Assembly (NCBI GenBank): GCA_017515595.1
Contig: JAFWFL010000111.1
Coordinates: 1 to 34,957, forward strand
Length of the DNA: 34,957 nucleotides
Source of the DNA: Coriobacteriales bacterium
GTDB taxonomy: Bacteria > Actinomycetota > Coriobacteriia > Coriobacteriales > UMGS124
Reading direction: 5' to 3'
Shown one piece after another: positions 24,383 to 32,434 of the stretch. The translations under genes were made by a program, and so were the position numbers. The notes under the pieces are model-generated. The model had not been told where the DNA came from. It made no database searches and saw nothing but the letters and a program-made list of their open reading frames with translations. Positions within the stretch are counted from its first letter, which is position 1; each line of letters begins with the position of its first letter.

Positions 24383-25004
24383 TCAGGTGGTAATCCGTTT
24401 GGAACAAGAGAATGAACACCATGCGGTAGAAAACCTCGTAAGAGAAGCTTTTTGGAACGTGTACCGTCCCGGATGCCTTGAGCATTATGTACTTCATCAG
24501 CTCAGAAGCGACCCCGCATTTGTTCCGGAGCTTGACTTTGTGATGGAGAAAGACGGCGAGCTTATTGGGCAAAACATGTTCATGCAGGCAGAGATACAAG
24601 CAGATGACGGGCAAGCAATCCCCATTATGACCATGGGACCCATAAGTATCTCCCCGGATTGCAAGCGGCAAGGTTACGGGAAAATGCTGTTGGACTATTC
24701 TCTTGAAAAAGCAAAAGAACTGGGTTGCGGCGCCGTATGCTTTGAGGGAGACATTAACTTTTACGGGAAAAGCGGGTTTACCTACGCAAGTGAGTATGGC
24801 ATTCGCTATCACGGCCTGCCCGAGGGCGAAGACGCTTCGTTCTTCCTCTGTAAAGAACTCATTCCGGGATACCTGGACAATGTTAGCGGAGAATACGCCA
24901 CACCAAACGGCTATATGGTAGACGAGAAAGACGCCGAGGCCTTTGATGAAGCCTTCCCACCCAAAGAAAAGCTCGTTCTGCCGGGACAGCTCTTCCAAGC
25001 GTAA
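24375..25004 (+). CDS. GNAT-family N-acetyltransferase (209 aa)
   Basis: The CoA-binding signature CKRQGYGKMLLDYSLEKAKE follows the strand MGPISISP, and the later NFYGKSGF fits the family C-terminus. It resembles the larger predicted acetyltransferases annotated as YhbS-like. ATG 24375 overlaps the TetR stop, and AAAGGTGAG serves as the ribosome site. Earlier in-frame starts lie within TetR and are unlikely. It is co-transcribed with, and presumably controlled by, the TetR repressor through the two operators at 23738 and 23763. The substrate is unknown. Confidence 0.87.
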   Translation: MSDQVVIRLEQENEHHAVENLVREAFWNVYRPGCLEHYVLHQLRSDPAFVPELDFVMEKDGELIGQNMFMQAEIQADDGQAIPIMTMGPISISPDCKRQGYGKMLLDYSLEKAKELGCGAVCFEGDINFYGKSGFTYASEYGIRYHGLPEGEDASFFLCKELIPGYLDNVSGEYATPNGYMVDEKDAEAFDEAFPPKEKLVLPGQLFQA

Positions 25005-25032
25005 CATGTAATAAGAGATACGCCTTTTGTTC

Positions 25033-25235
25033 CGGAAAAGTCAATGAATGCAAGTTTTGCCGGGTGCTAGCATGATCAATCATCAAATGATTTAAATTAC
25101 CTGGGCTTTTGCCGAGAAACGCTTCGAATCTCCCTCGTTCTCATGCTAGCACCCGTCAAAACTTGCATCTAACATGTGCTTGGGGTACGAGATACGACTT
25201 CCTTAAAATGTGTCAGAAGGACGTATTTGCTGACC
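25033..25235 (-). repeat. Composite repeat, copy 1 (short palindrome + 119-bp element)
   Basis: On the minus strand the order is the ~29-nt palindrome (25209-25235), a ~41-bp spacer, the 119-bp element (25049-25167), then ATTGACTTTTCCG. The same order and spacing recur on the plus strand at 33361-33565. The terminal repeats of the 119-bp element match at 26 of 27 positions (TGCAAGTTTTG[C/A]CGGG). The short palindrome supplies the last codons of the LysR gene at 25203. Confidence 0.85.
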
Positions 25236-26105
25236 GCATTCTTTCCGGACTGTGTCGAGAAACACTTGGGCTTGCCGTGAGAGGGGACCTTTGCGCCAAA
25301 GAATGCCTTGGTTTGAGGTCAGGCGAGGTGCGAGAGGGATAAACACCAAGTTATTCTCGGCATTACCATCAAATAAGCCTTCATAGGTAAATGAAGAGCC
25401 AACACCTTCTTGTACGAGGAATTTACTGTTAAGTGGCAGGTTATAGAACGAGACAATCTTCAATTGTTCGCGCACATCACCCAGCCACTCGTCTAAAGCT
25501 CCAACCCTGTATGCCTGCCGGCTCATAATAACCTGCTCGCCAATCAGGTCCTGCGCATGTATTACCGGCAGCTTTGCCAGGTGGCTGTCTTTTCGCACAA
25601 GCATTCCCCAGACATCACGCTCCGGTAATTCAAGCACTTCAAAGTATTTATGAGATCGTACCTCGCACTCAAGCAGCATGTCATAAAAACCCTTAGCGAG
25701 GTTGTCCATGAGTTCTGCGCTGGTTCCGCTGTAGAGTTCAAAGGTTACTTTGGGGTACCGGTCACGCACGCTTTGCATCGCGCGGGCGAGCGACCGCATA
25801 ATGCGTGTTTCACCGGCTGCTATATGGACCGGACCTGCAACTGAGTGTTCCGGAAGCCTAATCTCTTCATTGGCTTTCTCGGCGAGCTGTACAATGGACT
25901 CGGCGTAACGGGCAAGTGTGATCCCATGTTCTGTGAGAACAATACCCTTGTTTGATCGCTGATAAAGCATACAACCGAGTTCACTTTCGAGTGCAGAGAG
26001 TTGCCGGGAAAGCGTTGGTTGCGTCATATGAAGCGCTTGAGCTGCCCCGGAAATATTCCCTTCTCGTACAACTGCCAAAAAGTATTCGAGTGTTCTGAGC
26101 TCCAT
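25203..26105 (-). CDS. LysR-type transcriptional regulator (300 aa)
   Basis: The helix-turn-helix is canonical (LEYFLAVVREGNISGAAQAL, then TQPTLSRQLSALESELG). The effector domain runs from about residue 90 (GPVHIAAGE) to the end, so the length is complete. It is divergent from the molybdopterin reductase operon across 145 bp containing T-N11-A-type palindromes, so it most likely regulates that operon and itself in response to the reductase's substrate. The last about ten residues (CGQQIRPSDTF) and stop are encoded by a copy of the short palindromic repeat, suggesting the repeat replaced or extended the original end. Confidence 0.9.
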   Translation of the reverse strand: MELRTLEYFLAVVREGNISGAAQALHMTQPTLSRQLSALESELGCMLYQRSNKGIVLTEHGITLARYAESIVQLAEKANEEIRLPEHSVAGPVHIAAGETRIMRSLARAMQSVRDRYPKVTFELYSGTSAELMDNLAKGFYDMLLECEVRSHKYFEVLELPERDVWGMLVRKDSHLAKLPVIHAQDLIGEQVIMSRQAYRVGALDEWLGDVREQLKIVSFYNLPLNSKFLVQEGVGSSFTYEGLFDGNAENNLVFIPLAPRLTSNQGILWRKGPLSRQAQVFLDTVRKECGQQIRPSDTF

Positions 26106-26119
26106 CCTGACTCCTCACT

Positions 26120-26174
26120 ATACATTATATGTATAACAAATATTACCACATAAGCATTTTACATAGTATAGTAA
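26120..26174. promoter_or_regulatory. LysR-type operator region between the regulator and the reductase operon
   Basis: ATACAT-TAT-ATGTAT (26120-26134) is a perfect palindrome containing T-N11-A, the standard LysR recognition pattern. A second palindrome, TTAC-N8-GTAA (26159-26174), lies about 39 bp further, in the position of an activation site. Both are inside the divergent promoter region. Confidence 0.65.
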
Positions 26175-26250
26175 CCGGCGTATTCTCATTCTCGACAAAA
26201 GGGGAGCCCAAAAACGGAGAGAGGCTCCACGAGAGGGAGGTAGGTCGAAC

Positions 26251-29100
26251 ATGGCATTGCTCGATCATAGTATGAAGCGTCGTGACTTTTTGCGTGCAAC
26301 CGCAGAAGGTGCCGCCGCGGCAGCGGCATTGGCAACCCCGGGTATTTCACGTGTGGCAAAAGCTCTGGCAGAAAACGCCGAGAATACTCCGCATGTAGTA
26401 GCATCCGACGAGGCTATTCTTGGTGATGCGGGCGAATGGCTGCCCATTCATTGTCATCAAAACTGCAACCAGATGTGCCTTAACATGGGATATGTCGTTG
26501 ACGGTGTTGTAGTGCGTCAAAAAACCGACGATTCCCATGCTGATTCGTTTGATTGTCCGCAACAGCGCGGATGTCTGCGCGGACGCTCACTGCGTCAGCA
26601 GGTATATAACGCTGACCGCGTAAAGTATCCTATGAAACGTAAGCACTGGCAGCCCGGCGGCGGAGAAAATGCCCATGGTGAGCTGCGCGGTAAGGATGAG
26701 TGGGAACGCATTACCTGGGATGAGGCTCTGACCTATGTGACTGACGAGCTCAAGCGTGTTTATGCTGAGTATGGCCAGGATGCCGTTATTGTAAACGGCT
26801 GGCGCTGGGCTCCCGCAACCGCAATGTTCCCGCATCTCGGCGGCGGTGTTTTTGATACCGAAACTGAATCGTTTGGCTGCTGGGCCTTCCAGACCGAGGC
26901 TCTTGGTATGTACTCATGGGGCGACCATCCTGACATTATGATGGCTTCTGATAAATATGATCTGCCCAATGCAGATACAATTGTTCTTTATGGCTGCAAC
27001 CCCGCATGGGCACAGCACTCGAGCATGTACTGGCTCAACAATGCCAAAGAAGCCGGTGTTCAGTTTGTAAGCGTTGGCCCTGATTACAACGCAACCGCAG
27101 CTCAGCTCAATGCTAAGTGGATTCGCGTCCGCCCCGGTACCGATACCGCATTCTTGCTTGCAGTCATCTATGAAATGGTGCGTCTTGACGAGGAGCGCGG
27201 TGACATTATTGACTGGGATTTCCTTGCCGAGAAAACCGTTGGCTTTACGCCCGAAACCATGCCGGAAGATGCCACAACAGATGAGAACTTCCGTGATTAC
27301 GTGTTGGGTGTTTACGACGGAATACCCAAAACACCTGAATGGGCGAACGAGATTTGCGGCACACCGGTAGAAGATATTACCTGGTATGCTGAGATGGCCG
27401 GCAAAAACAACGCTGTTATGTTCCTCCACAGCTATGCGGCTTCCCGTTACCTCGGCGCTGAGAACCTGCCGCAGGCCTTTATGACCGTGGGTGCTTTGGG
27501 CGGTCACTACGGTAAGAGCGGACATGGTTGCGCTGCCATTTATACCTGGGATGCCGGTGACTCGGGTTACCGTCTTATCCAGCACGCCGGCGGCGAATAT
27601 GGTTATATTGACAACCTGGTAGGCGCGCCGGGTTCAACCGGTCCCAACCGCTGCATTGAGGGTAACTCCTGGTGGAGTTCGCTGGCTGAGGGCAAGTACG
27701 TTTCGACTTCTGAAGGTTCATATGACCTTGGTTCAGGCGATGATCCTACAAAGCTCCGTTCGAATACCCCCACGTATCATGAGGCAATAGAGATGCCGGT
27801 CAATCCCCGTCTCCTGTTCCAAACCTGCTCTAACTTTATGCAGACCCGTGGCAACTTGAGCACTGCAATTGAGGTTATGCGTGCAGCTGATACCTGCATT
27901 TCTCTTGAAATTAAGTATTCATTGACTGCCCAGTTTGCAGATATTATCCTGCCGGTTGCCACTCATTGGGAGGGTAATAATGATGAGTCCTGGGGTGAGC
28001 TCTGCTGGCCGAGTGCTTTTGGTGACGGTAACGGCCAAAAGCAGCGCAAAGATGCTGTCTGTGCTTGGAAGCCGCTCATCAAACCCATGTACGAGGCTCG
28101 CGAGGAGAAGCGCATTTGCCGTGAAATAATGGAGCGCATGGGCGTTAATCCTGATGATGCATACCCCAAGAGCAACTATGATCAGTGGCTTGGTTACTTC
28201 CTTGGTATGCGCGTTTTGAATGAAGATGTTACCGCCTGGGAGCCCATGCTTACATGGACTGCCGAGGATAACGAGAAGTACCATGCAAATTACCCCGAGC
28301 AGGAAGGCAAGATGGGCTTTGACGAGTTCATGGCTGCCGGATGCTACGTAGTTGAGCGTAACCAGGATGACAAGCGCAACTATGTGGGCTACCGCGATGA
28401 CAAGCTTGGTATTGGTGCAGACGGTGTGTCTGTTGTAGTGAGCGATACCGCCTGGCCGCGTCCAAGCCAGTCCGGTAAGCTTGAGATCTACTGCCAGTTC
28501 AAGGCTGACAATGTGAACCGTATTGGCCTGAATCCCGAGCCTATTAAACCCTACGCCAATTACTTTGTACCGCGCCGCGGTTATCAGGAGACCTTTGAAA
28601 ACTGGGATACCAAGGTTAAGGGCAGGTATCCGCTCCAGGCATATACCCCGCACTACATGCGTCGTGCTCACAGCTGCTATGATAACCTTCTGTGGACTCA
28701 GGAAGCTTTTAAGAACCCGGTGTTCATGAGCATCCAGGATGCTGAAGAGCGCGGCATCAAAGCCGGTGACACTGTGGTATGTTACAACGACTTTGGCAAG
28801 ATGCTTCGCCACGCCCAGCCGCTCCAAGGCATGATGCCCGGAACCGTTGGTATTCCCCATGGCGTTCATTCAGTATTTGATGAAACCGGAGATGAGATCA
28901 TTGACCGCGGCGGTAGCGAGCAAATGCTTTCCGACGGATGCCAGTCAAACTATTTCCCGCAGGTAGACGGCTATAACAGCCTTTTGATTGAAATCGAAAA
29001 ATACAATGGCGAGCCGCTTGAAGAAGACTATGAGCGCGGACCTTTCTTCGCCATGGGAATTGATGCACAAGACCTGCCCGCCTACACAACCGGTGAGTAG
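26251..29100 (+). CDS. Tat-exported DMSO-reductase-family molybdopterin catalytic subunit (949 aa)
   Basis: The Tat signal is KRRDFLRATAEG (residues 9-20). A 4Fe-4S site follows: C68-x3-C72-x3-C76-x31-C108 (CHQNCNQMC ... GCLRGRS), the spacing of DmsA-type enzymes. The molybdopterin domains continue with ERITWDEAL, DTIVLYGCNP and, near the C-terminus, GDTVVCYNDFG. I cannot name the molybdenum ligand with confidence. The enzyme would reduce an organic acceptor outside the membrane, such as a sulfoxide, N-oxide or, as in Eggerthella relatives, a catechol; the sequence does not decide between them. GGGAGG precedes ATG 26251. It heads an operon with a ferredoxin-like subunit (41-bp gap) and a TorD-type chaperone. 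No DmsC/NrfD-type membrane anchor is present. Codon use is strongly biased. Confidence 0.9.
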   Translation: MALLDHSMKRRDFLRATAEGAAAAAALATPGISRVAKALAENAENTPHVVASDEAILGDAGEWLPIHCHQNCNQMCLNMGYVVDGVVVRQKTDDSHADSFDCPQQRGCLRGRSLRQQVYNADRVKYPMKRKHWQPGGGENAHGELRGKDEWERITWDEALTYVTDELKRVYAEYGQDAVIVNGWRWAPATAMFPHLGGGVFDTETESFGCWAFQTEALGMYSWGDHPDIMMASDKYDLPNADTIVLYGCNPAWAQHSSMYWLNNAKEAGVQFVSVGPDYNATAAQLNAKWIRVRPGTDTAFLLAVIYEMVRLDEERGDIIDWDFLAEKTVGFTPETMPEDATTDENFRDYVLGVYDGIPKTPEWANEICGTPVEDITWYAEMAGKNNAVMFLHSYAASRYLGAENLPQAFMTVGALGGHYGKSGHGCAAIYTWDAGDSGYRLIQHAGGEYGYIDNLVGAPGSTGPNRCIEGNSWWSSLAEGKYVSTSEGSYDLGSGDDPTKLRSNTPTYHEAIEMPVNPRLLFQTCSNFMQTRGNLSTAIEVMRAADTCISLEIKYSLTAQFADIILPVATHWEGNNDESWGELCWPSAFGDGNGQKQRKDAVCAWKPLIKPMYEAREEKRICREIMERMGVNPDDAYPKSNYDQWLGYFLGMRVLNEDVTAWEPMLTWTAEDNEKYHANYPEQEGKMGFDEFMAAGCYVVERNQDDKRNYVGYRDDKLGIGADGVSVVVSDTAWPRPSQSGKLEIYCQFKADNVNRIGLNPEPIKPYANYFVPRRGYQETFENWDTKVKGRYPLQAYTPHYMRRAHSCYDNLLWTQEAFKNPVFMSIQDAEERGIKAGDTVVCYNDFGKMLRHAQPLQGMMPGTVGIPHGVHSVFDETGDEIIDRGGSEQMLSDGCQSNYFPQVDGYNSLLIEIEKYNGEPLEEDYERGPFFAMGIDAQDLPAYTTGE

Positions 29101-29141
29101 TATTACCTGGTAAACAAATTCGAACAAGAAAGGAAACCGCA

Positions 29142-29720
29142 ATGAGTCTTGGTTTCTATGTAGATATGGAGCGCTGCATTGGATGTCGTACCTGCCAGGT
29201 AGCCTGCAAAGACCGTCACAACCTTCAGGTCGCAGGTCCTCGTCCGCGTCGCGTTGATTCCTTTGAGAGCGGAACTTATCCCGAGGTAGGTATGTTTCAT
29301 GTGGTTATGAGCTGCAACCATTGCGAAAACCCTGCCTGCACTGCAGCCTGTCCCACCGGCGCTATGTATAAAAGTGCCGACGGTACCGTCCTTCATGATG
29401 ACGAGAAGTGCATTCGCTGCCAGGCCTGCGTTATGGCATGTCCTTATGGTGCGCCGCAATACGTCAAGATAGATGATCTTATCCTCAAATGTGATGCTTG
29501 CGGAGCATTGCGAGTTGCCGGTAAGAACCCCACCTGTGTTGATGCCTGCCCCATGAGAGCTCTCGACTTTGGCGAGATGGACGAGCTTGTCCAAAAGTAT
29601 GGCGAAGGCCTTGTAAGCGAGCTTCCCTGTATTGAGCCTGCAGCTACTACCAATCCTAACCTGCTTATCAAAGCTTCCCCGGCAGCTCTGAGCGAAGAGT
29701 TCAACGCTATTGTTTTGTAA
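29142..29720 (+). CDS. DmsB-type four-cluster ferredoxin subunit (192 aa)
   Basis: Four cysteine groups typical of DmsB/NrfC/PsrB subunits are visible: CIGCRTCQVACK (residues 8-19), CNHCENPACTAACP (~64-77), CIRCQACVMACPYG (~90-103), and a last group with CDACG plus CVDACPMRAL. Each set would hold one 4Fe-4S cluster and form a wire to the molybdopterin subunit. There is no signal peptide, as expected for hitch-hiker export with its Tat-bearing partner. AAAGGAAA serves as the ribosome site. A hairpin lies between it and the chaperone gene. Without an anchor subunit, how quinol electrons reach it is open. Confidence 0.92.
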   Translation: MSLGFYVDMERCIGCRTCQVACKDRHNLQVAGPRPRRVDSFESGTYPEVGMFHVVMSCNHCENPACTAACPTGAMYKSADGTVLHDDEKCIRCQACVMACPYGAPQYVKIDDLILKCDACGALRVAGKNPTCVDACPMRALDFGEMDELVQKYGEGLVSELPCIEPAATTNPNLLIKASPAALSEEFNAIVL

Positions 29721-29731
29721 TCAGTACACCG

Positions 29732-29760
29732 GGTAACAGGGATATGTTACCTGTTACCCC
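29732..29760 (+). other. Intra-operon hairpin between ferredoxin subunit and chaperone
   Basis: GGGTAACAGG (29732-29741) pairs perfectly with CCTGTTACCC (29751-29760), with a 9-nt loop. It is followed by CCACCTAATACTC, not a T-run, so it is more likely an mRNA-stability or partial-termination element than a full terminator. Confidence 0.6.
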
Positions 29761-29801
29761 CACCTAATACTCATTTTTTACACCTAAAGAGGAGCAATAC
29801 C

Positions 29802-30644
29802 ATGACTGAGAAAACTATTTCTGAAGCGGCTGAGATTGAGGCATTGCTCCTCTCCCGCACCTATATGTATACGCTGTTCCATAAACTTTTGGGCGGATAC
29901 CCCAATGCAGAACTTATATCTGCTCTTACAAGCACAACTACACTGGATGTTATTGAGGAATACAGCGAAGATAATCAAACTATGGCCGGGTTTCTCGGCT
30001 TTCTCAAGAACTTTAACTCTTCAGATGCTGTTGCACTTGCAGATGATTTTACCGGTGAATACACCCGTATGTTTGTTGGACCGGGCAAACCGGAGGTGTT
30101 TCCGTATGAGTCGCCATATCTCACGAACGAAGCCACATATTTCCAGGAGAATACCGTAAAGGTTCGCGCTGCGTACAAAGCTTTTGGTATGAAGCCAAAA
30201 CGCCTTGGACATGTGCCTGATGACCACATTGCACTTGAGTGCGCGCTTATGGCAGCGCTTTCGGAACGCACGTTATCAGCTTTTTATGCTGCAGATACAG
30301 CTGTATTGACAGCATCTCTTGGTGATGCTGCAAGTTTCTGTGCCGCACACCTTGCCTGGACCGGTAAACTTGCGATTGCCGCCCGTCATACAAAAACAGC
30401 CAAGCTTTACCCCCAGGTTCTCGAAGCTCTGGATGCATTTATAAAAGTTGATTCTGTCTTTATGGGAGAAGCTCTGGCCTGGGTGAATACACTTGAAGAA
30501 GGCGATATGCCGGAATCCGCCATTTTAGGAGAGCGTCCTCATAGTTTTGAGACCGTCCGGGAATCTTTGGAGGCCTTACGTTCCATTAATCTCACCGGAA
30601 TCGAAGAAAACGAGCTCATTGTGTCAGCAGATGTGTCTCTCTGA
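29802..30644 (+). CDS. TorD/DmsD-type molybdoenzyme maturation chaperone (280 aa)
   Basis: TorD-family chaperones bind the Tat signal and apo-enzyme of molybdopterin reductases until the cofactor is inserted. The all-helical sequence shows the family's central block: FTGEYTRMFVGPGKPEVFPYES (split about residues 85-106), then GHVPDDHIALECALMAALSE (~146-165). At 280 residues it is longer than the usual ~200-230. The gene follows the catalytic and ferredoxin subunits and surely serves them. GAGGAG precedes ATG 29802. Its last codons and stop (SADVSL) lie inside a copy of the short palindromic repeat, so its C-terminal end may have been changed by that element. Confidence 0.9.
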   Translation: MTEKTISEAAEIEALLLSRTYMYTLFHKLLGGYPNAELISALTSTTTLDVIEEYSEDNQTMAGFLGFLKNFNSSDAVALADDFTGEYTRMFVGPGKPEVFPYESPYLTNEATYFQENTVKVRAAYKAFGMKPKRLGHVPDDHIALECALMAALSERTLSAFYAADTAVLTASLGDAASFCAAHLAWTGKLAIAARHTKTAKLYPQVLEALDAFIKVDSVFMGEALAWVNTLEEGDMPESAILGERPHSFETVRESLEALRSINLTGIEENELIVSADVSL

Positions 30645-30651
30645 CACAATG
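30617..30651 (+). repeat. Short palindromic repeat forming the 3' end of the chaperone gene
   Basis: TGTGTCAG (30620-30627) pairs with CTGACACA (30641-30648); the stem extends to 30617/30651. The inner sequence CAGATGTGTCTCT matches the family core. The chaperone stop codon (30642-30644) is in the right arm. Confidence 0.7.
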
Positions 30652-30709
30652 CTATCAGCATGTATAACATATTTTTATGTATCTTATTAATAACCCAATA
30701 GCGACTTTT

Positions 30710-30738
30710 TTAAATCACGGTGCTATACTGTGGTTTAA
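30710..30738 (+). promoter_or_regulatory. Promoter with overlapping inverted repeat for the fifth flavoprotein
   Basis: TTAAATCAC (30710-30718) and GTGGTTTAA (30730-30738) form an inverted repeat with one mismatch. It brackets TGCTATACT, an extended -10 element (TATACT at 30724-30729). A regulator binding the repeat would directly occlude or contact the polymerase. The start codon is 60 bp downstream. Confidence 0.5.
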
Positions 30739-30797
30739 GGGATCCCGACAGAGCAACTACTATAATTCTTAATTATTCATCTTTGGGGTGATGATTT

Positions 30798-32360
30798 ATG
30801 GAACTGTCTCGTAGAAGTTTTGTTGCAAGTGCAGCAGCTGCTACCGGAGCCCTTGCGGCCACCTCTGCTGTAACCGCATTTGCTGAGGAAGCTGCTCCTG
30901 CTGTTGAGCATGCCCCGGTATCAGAAGAAGATGCTGACATTGTTGTTGTTGGTTCCGGCACTGCAGGTATTTGTGCAGCAACAAGGGCTGCCGAGCTTGG
31001 CGCAAAGGTTATTTTGCTCGAGAAGCGCGGAATCCTTGGCGGATCCTCCGGTTTTGCAGAGGGCGTTGGCGGCATCAATTCTTATCTCCACAAACAACAG
31101 GGCATAGAAATTGACCTTGCCGAGGTATTCCAGCGTGCGCAAGAGTATCATCACTGGGCAGCAAATTCCGCTGTTCTTAAGAACTTTATTGCAGAATCCG
31201 GCCCCACAATTGACTGGCTGCATGAAAACTGCGGCGTTGATTTTTGCATTACAATCGTTGTTTCTGCAACGTCATACCCCAGCTGGCACTTGGCAAACGA
31301 CATGGACGGTAACCTCAACCGCATCTCTGAGAGCTTAATTGCTCCGCTCGAGCTTAAGCTTGAGGAGCTTGGCGCAGATGTACGCAAGGATTCTCCGGCG
31401 ACCGGCCTTGTAGTAGAAGATGGCGCTGTAAAGGGCGTTTACTGGACAGACGGTTCCAATGAGTATCAAATCAATGCTCCGGCAGTTGTATTAGCCACAG
31501 GCGGCTATTCAAACAACAAAGAGATGCTCGAGGAGTTCACGCATCAGTCATTTGATCGTATGCATAACTGGGGCGTTGAAGGCCGTGACGGTGACGGTAT
31601 TCGCTGGGCACATGAAATTGGCGGCGAGTATCACATTGTTTCTACCATGATGGGCGCCTGCACCGCAGTGCCTGAGCCAACCGTCTTTGAAGAGCCTCTG
31701 AACTGGATGTTCTCCTGGCAGCCCAATATGCGCATTAACCAGGATGGCAAGCGCTTCTTCTGCGAAGCATATGCGGCTGACTTCTGTGTTTCAACCAACG
31801 CTATCATGGCTGAGAGCCAGTGCTTCTCGATCATGGATCAGGGATATGTTGATATGATCGCCAATGAGGCGCTCCCGTTTGGTATGGCAAGTGTTGGCTA
31901 TGTAGCCGGAGTTCCCATGCCGGGCGCTGCTGAGACTGTCGCAGCTGCCGTTGAAGCCGGCCGTCTCCTTAAGGCTGACACCGTAGCAGAGCTTGCCGAG
32001 AAGATGGGTGTTCCTGCCGAGACATTAGTTGCAACCATTGAGAAGTTCAATGCAGACGCAGCTGCAGGTGCAGATGCCGAGTATGGTATGCCGCCCGAGA
32101 TGCTCCGTCCTTATGACCAGCCTCCTTATTACGCAGCTCCTATCCAACCCGGTTGCTTTACCAGCGTTGGTGGTTTGAATGTTGATGTAAACTTCCGTGT
32201 ATTGCGTTCAGACAGCAGCTTCATTGAGGGTCTTTATGCCCTTGGCGGAGACGAAAGTTCTGACACCGGCCGCGACTACGACGTGGGAGTATTTGCCGGT
32301 TCACAGCAGGGTTGGTGTGCAACAGGCGGCCGCCTTGTAGCAGAGCAACTTTTTGCGTAA
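30798..32360 (+). CDS. Tat-exported FAD-dependent flavoprotein (520 aa)
   Basis: The signal SRRSFVASA (residues 4-12) is followed by GSGTAG at 52-57 (FAD). LLEKRGILGGSSGFAEGV follows, and the family substrate domain lies beyond it. The C-terminal block DTGRDYDVGVFAGSQQGWC replaces GANRLGGN, so this belongs to a different subgroup from the other four flavoproteins. There is no FMN domain and no haem motif. GGGGTGATG serves as the ribosome site. It is transcribed from its own promoter, downstream of the molybdoenzyme operon, and is followed by a terminator and then a LysR gene on the same strand, its likely regulator. The substrate is unknown. Confidence 0.87.
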   Translation: MELSRRSFVASAAAATGALAATSAVTAFAEEAAPAVEHAPVSEEDADIVVVGSGTAGICAATRAAELGAKVILLEKRGILGGSSGFAEGVGGINSYLHKQQGIEIDLAEVFQRAQEYHHWAANSAVLKNFIAESGPTIDWLHENCGVDFCITIVVSATSYPSWHLANDMDGNLNRISESLIAPLELKLEELGADVRKDSPATGLVVEDGAVKGVYWTDGSNEYQINAPAVVLATGGYSNNKEMLEEFTHQSFDRMHNWGVEGRDGDGIRWAHEIGGEYHIVSTMMGACTAVPEPTVFEEPLNWMFSWQPNMRINQDGKRFFCEAYAADFCVSTNAIMAESQCFSIMDQGYVDMIANEALPFGMASVGYVAGVPMPGAAETVAAAVEAGRLLKADTVAELAEKMGVPAETLVATIEKFNADAAAGADAEYGMPPEMLRPYDQPPYYAAPIQPGCFTSVGGLNVDVNFRVLRSDSSFIEGLYALGGDESSDTGRDYDVGVFAGSQQGWCATGGRLVAEQLFA

Positions 32361-32384
32361 AATTCTAGACACTTATAGTTTATC

Positions 32385-32419
32385 TGGGCTGGTTGTGTTA
32401 AACAGCCAGCCCATTTTTT
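32385..32419 (+). terminator. Intrinsic terminator between flavoprotein and LysR gene
   Basis: TGGGCTGGTTGT (32385-32396) pairs with ACAGCCAGCCCA (32402-32413), followed immediately by TTTTTT. It is a textbook terminator, so the LysR gene downstream must depend on read-through or its own promoter. Confidence 0.92.
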
Positions 32420-32434
32420 CATGAGAGGGATAGC

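Noticed and set aside
24126-25007. Long minus-strand frame opposite the TetR/GNAT genes
   Set aside because: It is antisense to two clear family members and has no recognisable domain or ribosome site.
27919-28869. 316-residue minus-strand frame inside the molybdenum reductase gene
   Set aside because: It mirrors a strongly codon-biased gene, which commonly leaves long antisense frames; no domain is visible.
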